This document shows, one piece after another, positions 55,630-63,584 of a stretch of 64,000 bases of DNA (positions are counted from its first letter, which is position 1; each line of letters starts with the position of its first letter). The position numbers and the translations under genes are program-made. Below the pieces are notes generated by a model that searched no databases, was not told the origin of the DNA, and saw only the letters and a program-made list of their open reading frames with translations. The DNA comes from JALYXV01 sp963791545 (GTDB taxonomy: Bacteria > Actinomycetota > Acidimicrobiia > Acidimicrobiales > Palsa-688). The stretch covers positions 62,001-126,000 of the forward strand of contig CAWBSR010000002.1 of NCBI GenBank assembly GCA_963791545.1, written 5' to 3'.

Positions 55630-57458
55630 CCGAAAAAGCGGTGGCGCTCGTGAGCATGCCGACCTTGAGCGGCAAGTTCCCGTCGTTCCAACTGGCCTTG
55701 TTGAAGCCCACCTTGGAGCGGGCCGGGGTGGCCGTCGAACCCCATTCGCTGTTCCTGCGCTTCGGCGACCTGATCGGGTGGCAACTGAACGACGTGCTGG
55801 CGACGGTCTATCCGTGCCTGGTGGGGGAATGGATCTGGTCGAAGGCGGCCTTCGGCGACTTCGCCGACGACCGCGAGTACCTCGCCCGTTTCCGGTCCAA
55901 TCTCGGGGAGATCTGCGATTCCGCGGGATGCGAAGTGGCCGACCTGGTGCGGGTCCGCGAGGAAGCGGTGCCGCAGTTCCTGGAGATGATGCTGAAGGAG
56001 ATCGACTGGCCCTCCTATGGGATGGTCGGATTCAGCGTCGTGTTCCAGCAGATGGCGGCGTCGCTGGCCCTGGCCAAGGCCATCAGGGTCGCCCACCCCG
56101 CCGTGCCGATCCTGTTCGGGGGCGCCACCTTCGAGGACGATATTGCATCGGAAACGTTGAAGCGCAATCCGGCCGTCGACATCGTGCACTGCGGCGACGC
56201 CGACCTGTCGCTGCCGGAGCTGGTGCGGCGGATCTATTCGGGCGCGTCGCTTCGGGGACTTCGGGGCGTGATGTGGCGGGACGGGGAGGGGATCGCCTAC
56301 GAGGGACGGGCCCCCAACCTGGAGGACCTCGACCAGACGCCGGTCCCCGACTTCGACGAGTATTTCCGGCTGCGGACGACTACGGGGTACGACCGGCATG
56401 AAGGGACGTCGGAGGTCATGCTCCCGATCGAGACCGCCCGGGGCTGCTGGTACGGGATGAAGAACCATTGCACGTTCTGCGGCCTGAACCGGGCCGGCAT
56501 GGACTTCCGGCGCAAGAACCCGGCCCAGGTGCTGGAAATGCTGAAAGTGTTGTCCCGCCGGTACGGCACCCGCTATTTCAATGCCATCGACAACATCATG
56601 GCGCCCGCCTACGTGTCGCGGCTGTTCGGCGAGCTGGCGGACCACCACACGGACCTCCGGCTGCACTATGAAATCCGCCCGACCATCAACCGCAGCCAGC
56701 TGTCGCAGCTGCGAAAAGGGGGCCTGGTGTCGGTGCAGCCCGGCGTCGAAAGTTTCAGCACCCATGTGCTGGACCTGATGAAGAAGTCGACCACGGGCGT
56801 GAAGAACGTGGAGCTGGTGAAGTGGACGACCTATTACGGGATGGCCAACCTGTACAACATTCTTTTCGGCTTCCCTGGGGAGACGGCGGAGGACTACCTG
56901 GGCCAGGCCGGGGTCATCCGGCGGATAATGCATCTCCAGCCGCCCTACGCCATGGCGGTGGCCCGCCCCGACCGGGGGTCGCCGATGTTCGAGCAGCCCG
57001 ATCACCACTCGATCACGGTGCTGCGGCCGTCGGCGTGCTACCGGTATATCTACCCCCCCGAATACAACCTGCGGCGGGCCGCCTACTTCTTCGAACACGA
57101 GGTCGGGGTCGACCTGCCGGCCGCCGCCATCGATGAGTGCCGGGCACTGGTCAATGAGTGGCGGCGGCGATGGAACGACGGCGACCGGCCCTACCTGCGG
57201 TCGGTGAAGTCGTGGGACTCGGTCAGCATTCATGATGGACGAGGCCGGGTGCCGCGCCATGTCCGCTACGACGACAGGATGGCGGCCCTGTACGAGTTCT
57301 GCATCGACGCCCAGGCACTGTTGGACATCCAGGCGAAGTTCGAGGACGACGACGACTGGATCGGCGAGGCATTGGCGCAGTTCGTCGAGCAGGATCTCAT
57401 GCTGTTTCTCGACGACCGCTACCTGGCGCTGGCGCTTCCCGACAATCCCTACCACTAG
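55626..57458 (+). CDS. B12-type radical SAM enzyme of the RiPP maturation C-methyltransferase family
   Basis: A 610-residue enzyme. An N-terminal cobalamin-binding-like domain (YGMVGFSVVFQQMAASLALA, VPILFGGATFEDDI) precedes the radical SAM domain. The cluster cysteines are Cys274, Cys282 and Cys285 in ARGCWYGMKNHCTFCGLN, a C-x7-C-x2-C spacing that is not the canonical CxxxCxxC. It is the hallmark of the RiPP radical SAM family annotated as bacteriocin maturation protein 1 (TIGR03975-type). Later motifs are NAIDNIMAPAYV, EIRPTINRSQL and NILFGFPGETAEDY. Known relatives methylate unactivated carbons of ribosomal peptides. The GTG start overlaps the fusion gene, so both are translated together. 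Family confidence is good; the peptide substrate is inferred to be the upstream repeat protein. Confidence 0.87.
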   Translation: MTEKAVALVSMPTLSGKFPSFQLALLKPTLERAGVAVEPHSLFLRFGDLIGWQLNDVLATVYPCLVGEWIWSKAAFGDFADDREYLARFRSNLGEICDSAGCEVADLVRVREEAVPQFLEMMLKEIDWPSYGMVGFSVVFQQMAASLALAKAIRVAHPAVPILFGGATFEDDIASETLKRNPAVDIVHCGDADLSLPELVRRIYSGASLRGLRGVMWRDGEGIAYEGRAPNLEDLDQTPVPDFDEYFRLRTTTGYDRHEGTSEVMLPIETARGCWYGMKNHCTFCGLNRAGMDFRRKNPAQVLEMLKVLSRRYGTRYFNAIDNIMAPAYVSRLFGELADHHTDLRLHYEIRPTINRSQLSQLRKGGLVSVQPGVESFSTHVLDLMKKSTTGVKNVELVKWTTYYGMANLYNILFGFPGETAEDYLGQAGVIRRIMHLQPPYAMAVARPDRGSPMFEQPDHHSITVLRPSACYRYIYPPEYNLRRAAYFFEHEVGVDLPAAAIDECRALVNEWRRRWNDGDRPYLRSVKSWDSVSIHDGRGRVPRHVRYDDRMAALYEFCIDAQALLDIQAKFEDDDDWIGEALAQFVEQDLMLFLDDRYLALALPDNPYH

Positions 57459-57493
57459 GGGGAGCACTGGGCCCGTCGCACCCGGCCGGTCCG

Positions 57494-58312
57494 TCAGCCC
57501 CGGCGGGTGCGGCCCCGGAGGGCGGCGAAGCAGAGTGACATGCTGGCCGCGCCCACGATCGCGATGGCGAGGAGCGCCGACCCGAGCCGGTCCCATTGCC
57601 AGCCCTGGGTCACCAGCGAGCGTTGCCCCTCGAGGACATAGGTCACCGGGTTCCACGCCGCCACCGTGTTCAACCATCCGGTCAGCTGGCCCCGGGGCAC
57701 GTAGGACGAGGTCATGAACAGGAAGGGGAAGAACAACAGGAAGCTGGAGTTCACCGCGGCCGGATTTCCCGTCTTGAGGGCGATCGCGTAACCGAATCCC
57801 GCGAAGGCGAGGCTCCACAAGCCGGCCATGGCGATGAACACCACCACGCCGCCGACGCCCGACTGGAGACGGACCCCCAGCGCCCACGCGACCACCAGGA
57901 TGGGCACGGTCAGCAGGCACGCCACTGCGACATCGGCGACCATGTGCCCGATGAGGATGGCCAACCGGCGCACCGGGGTGAGCAGGAGACGGTCGAAGTA
58001 GCCGTTCTGAACGTCGAGGACCAGGGCGCCCGCTCGGGAGACCCCGGTCACACCGATCAGGATGGCCGTCGGCATCATGAAGGCCTTGATGTCGAAGCCA
58101 TGGATGTGGCTCTCGGTGAGGTGTTGGAGCGTCCCGATGTTGACGACGAAGAAGAACAAGGCGATGAAGATCGGCGGGACGACCGTCGAGGGGTCCCGGG
58201 GCACCGCCCGCAGGGCCCGCCCCGCGATCGAGGCAACGTCACTGAGGACCGGGGCGGGCCGGGCCCGCACGGCGCGGGAATCGTGTTGCACGGCCATGTC
58301 CATCGTGGTCAT
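57494..58312 (-). CDS. ABC-2 type exporter permease
   Basis: A 272-residue membrane protein with six spans, of the DrrB/ABC-2 permease type. Visible are VPPIFIALFFFVVNIGTLQHL, ILIGVTGVSRAGALVLDVQNGYFDRLLLTPVRR split by one loop, and FLLFFPFLFMTSSYVPRGQLTG near residue 190. The ATG at 58312 overlaps the end of the ATPase gene by 4 bp, so the longer open frame upstream is not used. It is convergent with the radical SAM gene, with 35 bp between stops. It may export the peptide product of that locus or an unrelated drug or lipid. Confidence 0.9.
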   Translation of the reverse strand: MTTMDMAVQHDSRAVRARPAPVLSDVASIAGRALRAVPRDPSTVVPPIFIALFFFVVNIGTLQHLTESHIHGFDIKAFMMPTAILIGVTGVSRAGALVLDVQNGYFDRLLLTPVRRLAILIGHMVADVAVACLLTVPILVVAWALGVRLQSGVGGVVVFIAMAGLWSLAFAGFGYAIALKTGNPAAVNSSFLLFFPFLFMTSSYVPRGQLTGWLNTVAAWNPVTYVLEGQRSLVTQGWQWDRLGSALLAIAIVGAASMSLCFAALRGRTRRG

Positions 58313-59328
58313 CGACCCACCTCCACTAGTTCGGGGGAATCTGTTTCCGTGCCGCCGTCTGACTGGAAATGATCTCCCGTCAGCTCCAGGAACACGTCGT
58401 CGAGGGTCGGGCTGCGCAACGTGAGGTGGCGCACCGGGGCCACGGTGTTGAGCGCCACCGCGACACTGCCGATGGTGGCCGCCCCGTTGACGGCGGTGAC
58501 GGTCATCTCGTCGCCCCGAGCCTCCACGCTGCGCACCCCGGCCAGGGCTTCGACCGCCGCCCGGGCCAGGCGGGCCTCGCCGTCGACACGGGCCACGATG
58601 ACGTCGTTGCCGACGGCTCGCTTGAGCTCGCCGGGCGTTCCCTGGGCCACCAGACGCCCGTTGTTGATGATGCCCACCCGATCGGCCAGCTGGTCGGCCT
58701 CCTCGAGGTACTGGGTCGTGAGAAAGATCGTCATATCGAGCTCCCGGTTGAGGCGGCGGACCTCCTCCCACATCCGGGCCCGGCTGACCGGATCAAGGCC
58801 GGTGGTTGGTTCGTCGAGAAAGAGAACCTCCGGGTTGTGGACCAGCGCCGCCGCCAGGTCCAGGCGCCGCTTCATCCCGCCGGAATAGGTGCCGATCGGG
58901 CGGGTCAATGCATCGCCGATGTCGATCAGCCGGCCCAGCTCGGCCAGCCGCGCCTCGATCTCGCGGCGGGACAAGCCGTACAGCCGCCCTTGCAGGCGCA
59001 GCAGCTCGATCCCGGTCTGCTTGGGGTCGAGGGCGACGTCCTGGAGGGCGACGCCGATGCGGAGGCGGACCTGTTCCGGCTGGGTTGCGACGTCGTAGCC
59101 GGCGACCACCGCCTTCCCCGCCGTCGGCGAGAGCAGGGTGCACAACACCCGGACGGTGGTGGACTTGCCCGCCCCGTTGGGCCCGAGGAAGCCATAGATC
59201 TCGCCCCGGCCGATGTCGAGGTCGACCTCGTCCACCGCGGTGAGTCCGTCGAACTGCCGAACCAGGCGTTCCGCCACGATGGCGGAGGGGGGATGGGGGT
59301 CAGCGGTGGGGTTCATGCCACCCATCAT
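58309..59328 (-). CDS. ABC exporter ATP-binding protein, DrrA-like
   Basis: A 339-residue ATPase. Walker A is GPNGAGKSTT, the Q-loop GVALQDVALDPKQTG, the signature TYSGGMKRRLDLA, and Walker B plus D-loop VLFLDEPTTGLDPVSR, with the switch histidine replaced in LTTQYLEEADQLADR as in DrrA-type proteins (Gln). The C-terminal 90 residues form the usual DrrA accessory domain (SPTLDDVFLELTG). Starts at 59328, 59325 and 59316 are all possible. It is co-transcribed with the permease. The promoter region, shared with the divergent phosphotransferase gene, contains a GACCAA/TTGGTC inverted repeat. Confidence 0.92.
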   Translation of the reverse strand: MMGGMNPTADPHPPSAIVAERLVRQFDGLTAVDEVDLDIGRGEIYGFLGPNGAGKSTTVRVLCTLLSPTAGKAVVAGYDVATQPEQVRLRIGVALQDVALDPKQTGIELLRLQGRLYGLSRREIEARLAELGRLIDIGDALTRPIGTYSGGMKRRLDLAAALVHNPEVLFLDEPTTGLDPVSRARMWEEVRRLNRELDMTIFLTTQYLEEADQLADRVGIINNGRLVAQGTPGELKRAVGNDVIVARVDGEARLARAAVEALAGVRSVEARGDEMTVTAVNGAATIGSVAVALNTVAPVRHLTLRSPTLDDVFLELTGDHFQSDGGTETDSPELVEVGR

Positions 59329-59374
59329 GCGCCCCCAAAGTGGCCACCCTATGACCAGTTTTGTGGGATGGCCC

Positions 59375-59388
59375 GACCAAGTTTGGTC
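59375..59388. promoter_or_regulatory. GACCAA-GT-TTGGTC inverted repeat
   Basis: Two exact 6-nt arms with a 2-nt spacer between the divergent ABC exporter (start 59328) and phosphotransferase (start 59430) genes. A related half-site, TGACCAG, lies 24 bp to the left. It resembles a dimeric repressor operator. Confidence 0.4.
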
Positions 59389-59429
59389 AGTTTGGGCCGC
59401 TAACCCCGCTGCCCGCCGGCCGTCCCGAC

Positions 59430-60407
59430 GTGACCGCCTACCCTCTGTCGGTGCTCGAGCCCCGACACATCTCCGAGATCCTCGCCCGGTACTCGCTCGG
59501 CAGCGACGCCGAGCTGTCGGGACCGGTCGCCAAAGGTGAGCAGGGAGAGGTGTGGCGGCTCACCACCTCAACGGGTTCCTGGGCTGTCAAGCGCCTGTTC
59601 CGGCACTGTTCGGAGCGCGATGTCGCAGAGGATGCTGACTATCAGGACGCGGTGCACGCCGCGGCTGTTCCGACGCCTCGTGTGATGCGAACCGTCGAAG
59701 GCGGCATTCTGCTCAACGTCGAGCCCCTGCAGTTCCAGGTGTACAGCTGGGTCGAACTTTTGGAGCCGAACCCGCTCCTGGATCCCGCCGCGGTGGGTGC
59801 CGTCGTCGCCGCGATCCACCGGGTGCCGTTCACCGGGCACCGCCCCGTCCACTCCTGGTACACCGACGCGGTAGGAGCACATCGCTGGGACGAACTGGCG
59901 CGCGCCCTGCAGGAGTCGGGGGCTCCATTCGCGGCTGCGCTGGCGGAGATTCGCGACGAACTGATCGCAATGGAGGCGTTGCTGGAGCCCCCGTCAAAAC
60001 TGCAGACCTGCCATCGCGACCTGTGGGCAGAAAATCTTCGCGGCACGCCGACCGATGAGGTGTGTGTAATCGACTGGCACGATTGCGGTCTCGCCGATCC
60101 GAGCCAGGAGCTGGCGCTGGTTCTTTACCAGTTCGCGTGGCGCAATGCCGAGCGTGCCCTGACTCTCTACCGTGCCTATCTGGACGCGGGCGGACCGGGG
60201 CGAATCACCGGGCGCGGCAATTTCACGATGGTCATCGCCCAGCTCGGGCACATCAACGAAAGGGCGTGCCGGCGATGGCTCAGTTCGTCCGCCTCGGGCG
60301 AGGACCGGGCTCGTGCTGCTTCGCTGTTCGGCGAGTTCACCGACAGCCCGCTCACGCGGGGCGTGATTGACGAACTTCTCGATGCCGTCAGCCCCGGTAA
60401 CCGGTGA
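59430..60407 (+). CDS. Aminoglycoside-phosphotransferase-family (APH-like) kinase
   Basis: A protein of about 325 residues with the APH/choline-kinase fold. Visible are the nucleotide-loop region GPVAKGEQGEVWRL, a lysine in WAVKRLF, the catalytic loop TCHRDLWAENLRG and the metal-binding VIDWHDCGLADPSQEL. Members phosphorylate aminoglycosides, homoserine, hydroxyurea or other small alcohols, and the substrate here is unknown. The GTG at 59430 is chosen because the longer frame from 59361 would cover the inverted repeat at 59375. Resistance to an antibiotic or self-protection against the neighbouring peptide pathway is possible but unsupported. Confidence 0.8.
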   Translation: MTAYPLSVLEPRHISEILARYSLGSDAELSGPVAKGEQGEVWRLTTSTGSWAVKRLFRHCSERDVAEDADYQDAVHAAAVPTPRVMRTVEGGILLNVEPLQFQVYSWVELLEPNPLLDPAAVGAVVAAIHRVPFTGHRPVHSWYTDAVGAHRWDELARALQESGAPFAAALAEIRDELIAMEALLEPPSKLQTCHRDLWAENLRGTPTDEVCVIDWHDCGLADPSQELALVLYQFAWRNAERALTLYRAYLDAGGPGRITGRGNFTMVIAQLGHINERACRRWLSSSASGEDRARAASLFGEFTDSPLTRGVIDELLDAVSPGNR

Positions 60408-60491
60408 TCCCGACCGGCCCCGGGTGGCGTCGTTCTCGAAACTCACGGCAATGCTAGAGCCGGCCAAGTCTGGCTCGGCAGCGTCTCGGGG

Positions 60492-61448
60492 TCATGCCGG
60501 TTCCTGGACTGGGAGGGGTGACGCGGGGCCGGCCCGACGACGGGTGTTGGCGACGGCGTCTACCGCCAGGATCACGAGACCGACCCACACCAGGAGGAAT
60601 CCCGCCAGCCGTGCGGGTGGCAGCGGCTCGCCCAGCACCAGCACGCCGCACAGGAGTTGCCCCGTCGGCGTGAGGTATTGGAGAAGTCCGAGCAGCGACA
60701 GCGGGATCCGGCGGGCCGCGGTGGCAAACAGGAGGAGCGGCGCCGCGGTGACGATGCCGAGAGCCGCCAGTAGTGCGCTGCGTCCCAGGGAACCGTGCCC
60801 GAACGCGGCGCGGCCTTGAGCCTCGGCGACGACCAGGTAGACGAGGGCGGGGGGGGCGAGAATGGCGGTCTCCACCGCCAGCGACGGGGCGGCGCCGATC
60901 AGGACGCCTTTCTTCTGGAAGCCGTACCCGGCGAAGCTGACCGCCAGGATGAGCGCGATCCACGGCAGCCGCCCAAACGCCACCGTGAGAACCGCGACCG
61001 ACGCGGCACCGAAGCCCAAGGCGACGATCTGCAGCCGCCGGAGTCGCTCACCGAGCACGACCACGCCGAGCCCCACCGTCAGCAGCGGGTTCACGTAGTA
61101 GCCGAGCGCCGCTTCGACGACGTGATCGTGGTTGACCGCCCAGATGTAGACCAGCCAGTTGACAGCGATCAGGACGCTGGCGATCGCCAGGCGGGCGCCC
61201 TGCCTTCGATCGGCCAGTAAGGGACGCAGCCACCCGCGAGGCCCTCGCCACGCCAGCACTACGAGCACGACCACGAATGACCAACCGATGCGGTGCACCA
61301 GGATCTCGACTGCTCCCACTCCGCGGAGTTGGTGGAACACGAGGGGGAACAAACCCCACAGCAGGTAGGCCCCGATCCCCGCCAACACGCCCCGGCGGTC
61401 GCTGTCATCACGGTTGTCGGCGACGTCGCCGCCGTCCTGATAGTCCAC
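60492..61448 (-). CDS. rarD: EamA-family transporter, RarD-like
   Basis: A 318-residue membrane protein with ten spans, the RarD subgroup of drug/metabolite transporters. Marks are GIGAYLLWGLFPLVFHQL, EILVHRIGWSFVVV, NWLVYIWAVNHDHVVEAALGYY split by one residue run, INPLLTV-type VNPLLTVGLGVVVLGERL, SFAGYGFQKKGV and LLGLLQYLTPTGQLL. Its substrate is unknown; chloramphenicol sensitivity gave the family its name. The GTG start has a TAGCTT -10 box 6 nt upstream and no ribosome-binding site, so the transcript is probably leaderless. It converges with the phosphotransferase gene. Confidence 0.9.
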   Translation of the reverse strand: MDYQDGGDVADNRDDSDRRGVLAGIGAYLLWGLFPLVFHQLRGVGAVEILVHRIGWSFVVVLVVLAWRGPRGWLRPLLADRRQGARLAIASVLIAVNWLVYIWAVNHDHVVEAALGYYVNPLLTVGLGVVVLGERLRRLQIVALGFGAASVAVLTVAFGRLPWIALILAVSFAGYGFQKKGVLIGAAPSLAVETAILAPPALVYLVVAEAQGRAAFGHGSLGRSALLAALGIVTAAPLLLFATAARRIPLSLLGLLQYLTPTGQLLCGVLVLGEPLPPARLAGFLLVWVGLVILAVDAVANTRRRAGPASPLPVQEPA

Positions 61449-61454
61449 CGAGCG

Positions 61455-61460
61455 AAGCTA
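61455..61460 (-). promoter_or_regulatory. Candidate -10 box for leaderless rarD
   Basis: On the minus strand TAGCTT ends 6 nt before the GTG of the rarD gene, the spacing expected of actinobacterial leaderless promoters. Confidence 0.4.
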
Positions 61461-61512
61461 CCGGGAGCCGAGCGGCAAGCGGGAGCCGGATGGCGCGCGC
61501 GAGACTCGAGCC

Positions 61513-61647
61513 ATGCCCGACGACGACGACCCGACCGGCGACGCGAACCAAGGACCTGACGGTGAGAACGATGGTCCGATTAACGACCCGCTCACGCACA
61601 CCGACGTAGAGGCGCCTCGGGTCCCCTTCGAGTCCCCAGACGAGTAG
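61513..61647 (+). CDS. Possible small acidic protein, 44 residues
   Basis: An ATG-initiated frame encodes MPDDDDPTGDANQGPDGEN and continues to ESPDE at the end. It is strongly acidic and lacks any known motif. It lies in the 280-bp gap between the divergent rarD and fxsA genes. The upstream ribosome-binding site is weak (GAG). Composition differs from random GC-rich frames, which tend to be Arg/Pro-rich, but evidence is thin. Confidence 0.35.
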   Translation: MPDDDDPTGDANQGPDGENDGPINDPLTHTDVEAPRVPFESPDE

Positions 61648-61715
61648 CCCCGAGGTCCCCGGCTCGTGCGGCCCCAAACCGTGCGAGGCCAAGGCCCATA
61701 ACGCCAACGCGGCGT

Positions 61716-61721
61716 TAGCCT
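61716..61721 (+). promoter_or_regulatory. Candidate -10 box for leaderless fxsA
   Basis: TAGCCT ends 6 nt before the GTG at 61728. No ribosome-binding site is present, which agrees with a leaderless transcript. Confidence 0.45.
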
Positions 61722-61727
61722 GATCCC

Positions 61728-62261
61728 GTGGGCCTCGGAGTGCTGGTCGTCATCCTGATCCCGATTGCGGAGGTGTGGGCCGCCATCCAGGTGGCCCATC
61801 ACATCGGTTGGCTGGCCACCATCGCCTTACTGGTACTGGTCTCGGCGTGGGGACCGTTCCTTGTCCGCCGCCAGGGCACCGGAGTGTGGCGTCGGGCCCG
61901 GCGCCGCCTGGAAGAAGGGGAGGTCCCGGGGCGTGAAGCGATCGACGGTGTGTTGCTGCTCGTCGCGGGCGGCCTACTGAGCTTCCCCGGCTTCATCACC
62001 GGCGTGCTCGGGCTGCTGCTGCTCCTGTCTCCGGTACGCCGCCTGGTGCGGGTTGCCTGCGGGGCCTGGCTGGCTCGCAAGGTTCGCAAGTCGGGTCTAC
62101 GGGTGCGGGCCTCGGTCAGCGGGTTACGGCCGGGGCCCGGCGAAGGCGACCGGATTGACCGTGGCCATCGGGTGATGACCGCCGAGTCGTACCCGCTGGA
62201 GCATCGGCCCGCGGCCCTGAATGCGCCCCCCGGGCCGGTAGATCCAACCGAGCCCGGCTGA
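61728..62261 (+). CDS. fxsA: FxsA-family membrane protein
   Basis: A 177-residue inner-membrane protein with three to four hydrophobic segments: LVVILIPIAEVWAAIQVAHHI, IALLVLVSAWGPFLVRRQG and DGVLLLVAGGLLSFPGFITG. The pattern PIAE...GxLLxxPGFxTD-like is that of FxsA, known in E. coli for suppressing F-plasmid exclusion by phage T7; its native role is unknown. The C-terminal 60 residues are a soluble basic/Pro-rich tail. The GTG start directly follows a leaderless-type -10 box. It converges with the GH3 gene, with 18 bp between stops. Confidence 0.9.
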   Translation: MGLGVLVVILIPIAEVWAAIQVAHHIGWLATIALLVLVSAWGPFLVRRQGTGVWRRARRRLEEGEVPGREAIDGVLLLVAGGLLSFPGFITGVLGLLLLLSPVRRLVRVACGAWLARKVRKSGLRVRASVSGLRPGPGEGDRIDRGHRVMTAESYPLEHRPAALNAPPGPVDPTEPG

Positions 62262-62279
62262 AGCACGGAGGCCCGTAGG

Positions 62280-63512
62280 TCATGGCGACGGCCGACAAAG
62301 GTTGACCGCTTTGGCCTTCAGCACGTTGGCGGCGGCGGCGGTCAACCGGTCGAGCGGCAGCGCTCCGCGCCCGGCGTCCGCGACCAGGCGCTCGACGATG
62401 GTCGTGGCCAGGGTGTTCGGGTTGCCTGACCCTACGATCACCATGTCGACGCCGGCCTTGATGGCCGCTACCGCCGCCTGACCGAGGTCCAGCCTGGTGA
62501 CGGATATCGCGCCCGCCGTCAAGGAGTCGCTGAGCACCAGACCATGGAAGCCAAGCCGCTGCCGCAACAGCCCGGTCACAGCCTCCGCGGAGAGGCTGGC
62601 CGGTCCGTCCGAGAGGCCGGGCACGGTGGCATTGCCGACCATGATCGCCGGCAAACCGGCTTTGATTGCGGCTTCGAAGGGGACCAGGTCGGAACCCTCC
62701 AACGATGACAACGGTGGCGTGTCGGCGGCGCCGAAATCGGTGCTGGCGTTAGCATGTCCTTCGCCCGGAAAGTGCTTCAGCACCGGGATGACGCCGCCGT
62801 CGACCATGCCCCGGGCGAACGCCACTCCATAGCTGGTCGTAAGGGCCGGGTCGGCGCTGAACGACCGGCGGCTGTCGCTGTGGCTGACCACGGCGCCGAG
62901 GCCCGGAGCCAGATCCACGTCGGGGGCCAGATCCATGGTCACGCCGTTCGCCACCAGTCTCCGAGCCGTGTTCGCCGCCAGGGTCCGCACCTGGTCGGTG
63001 GTGAGCGTCGCCGCCATGGCCTGCGCCGACGGCATCGATCCCACCAGGTCGGCGACCCGTTGAACCGCCCCGCCTTCCTCGTCGGACATGACCAAAGGAG
63101 CGATTCCCCCGAGCGCCTCGGCCTTCACCTGCGCCAGTCTCGAGCTCAGGTCGGCCCGGCCCGAGACCCCCACCAGGAGTAGCCCGCCTACCCCGAGGCG
63201 CACCACGGGGAGGGCAGACGCGAAGTTTCCCTGGAGGACCGGGACCGCGACCACCTGCTCGGCTCGCCGGGCCACGCTCCAGGTGGCGAGCATGGTGGCG
63301 TTCGAACACGAGGCGGTCGAGGTACCGGCAGTGGCTGCGCTGGTGGGTTGGGAGGCGGTGGGTTGGGAGGCGGCGGGTTGGGAGGCGGCGGGTTGGGAGG
63401 CGGCGGGTTGTCTTGGTGCGCAGCCGCCGAGCAGGGCCGCCAACAAGCTGGTGGCCAGGGCCCCCCGACGCCATACCCATCCCGCCTGTTGTCCGTGCCG
63501 CTCGCCGACCAT
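62280..63512 (-). CDS. Glycoside hydrolase family 3 lipoprotein, beta-N-acetylhexosaminidase-like
   Basis: A protein of about 410 residues. The N-terminus is a lipoprotein signal: basic WVWRRGA, hydrophobic LATSLLAALLGG and the lipobox cysteine (GGCAPR), followed by a repetitive ASQPA linker. The GH3 barrel shows VMSDEEGGAVQRV, VTMDLAPDVDLAP, the NagZ-type loop VLKHFPGEGHANASTDFG and GFHGLVLSDSLTAGAI, whose Asp is the likely nucleophile. It should trim N-acetylglucosamine-containing wall fragments outside the membrane. The ATG at 63512 is preferred over a GTG at 63533 because it gives a standard signal peptide and follows TACCTT by 9 nt. Confidence 0.88.
   Translation of the reverse strand: MVGERHGQQAGWVWRRGALATSLLAALLGGCAPRQPAASQPAASQPAASQPTASQPTSAATAGTSTASCSNATMLATWSVARRAEQVVAVPVLQGNFASALPVVRLGVGGLLLVGVSGRADLSSRLAQVKAEALGGIAPLVMSDEEGGAVQRVADLVGSMPSAQAMAATLTTDQVRTLAANTARRLVANGVTMDLAPDVDLAPGLGAVVSHSDSRRSFSADPALTTSYGVAFARGMVDGGVIPVLKHFPGEGHANASTDFGAADTPPLSSLEGSDLVPFEAAIKAGLPAIMVGNATVPGLSDGPASLSAEAVTGLLRQRLGFHGLVLSDSLTAGAISVTRLDLGQAAVAAIKAGVDMVIVGSGNPNTLATTIVERLVADAGRGALPLDRLTAAAANVLKAKAVNLCRPSP
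63346..63415. repeat. 15-bp tandem repeats encoding the lipoprotein linker
   Basis: Units of GGCGGCGGGTTGGGA and one-base variants recur about four to five times and encode repeated ASQPA pentads just after the lipobox cysteine. The unit length preserves frame, so the linker can vary in length. Confidence 0.8.
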
Positions 63513-63584
63513 CTTTGACCGAAGGTAGACCACGGCGAAGACTCCGGCCGCACTCCGCGCTTCCGAGTTCTTAGCTCAGCTCAC

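Noticed and set aside
57494..58771. 425-residue permease frame starting inside the ATPase gene
   Set aside because: The first 150 residues are an out-of-frame reading of the ATPase; the real start is the ATG at 58312 that overlaps the ATPase stop.
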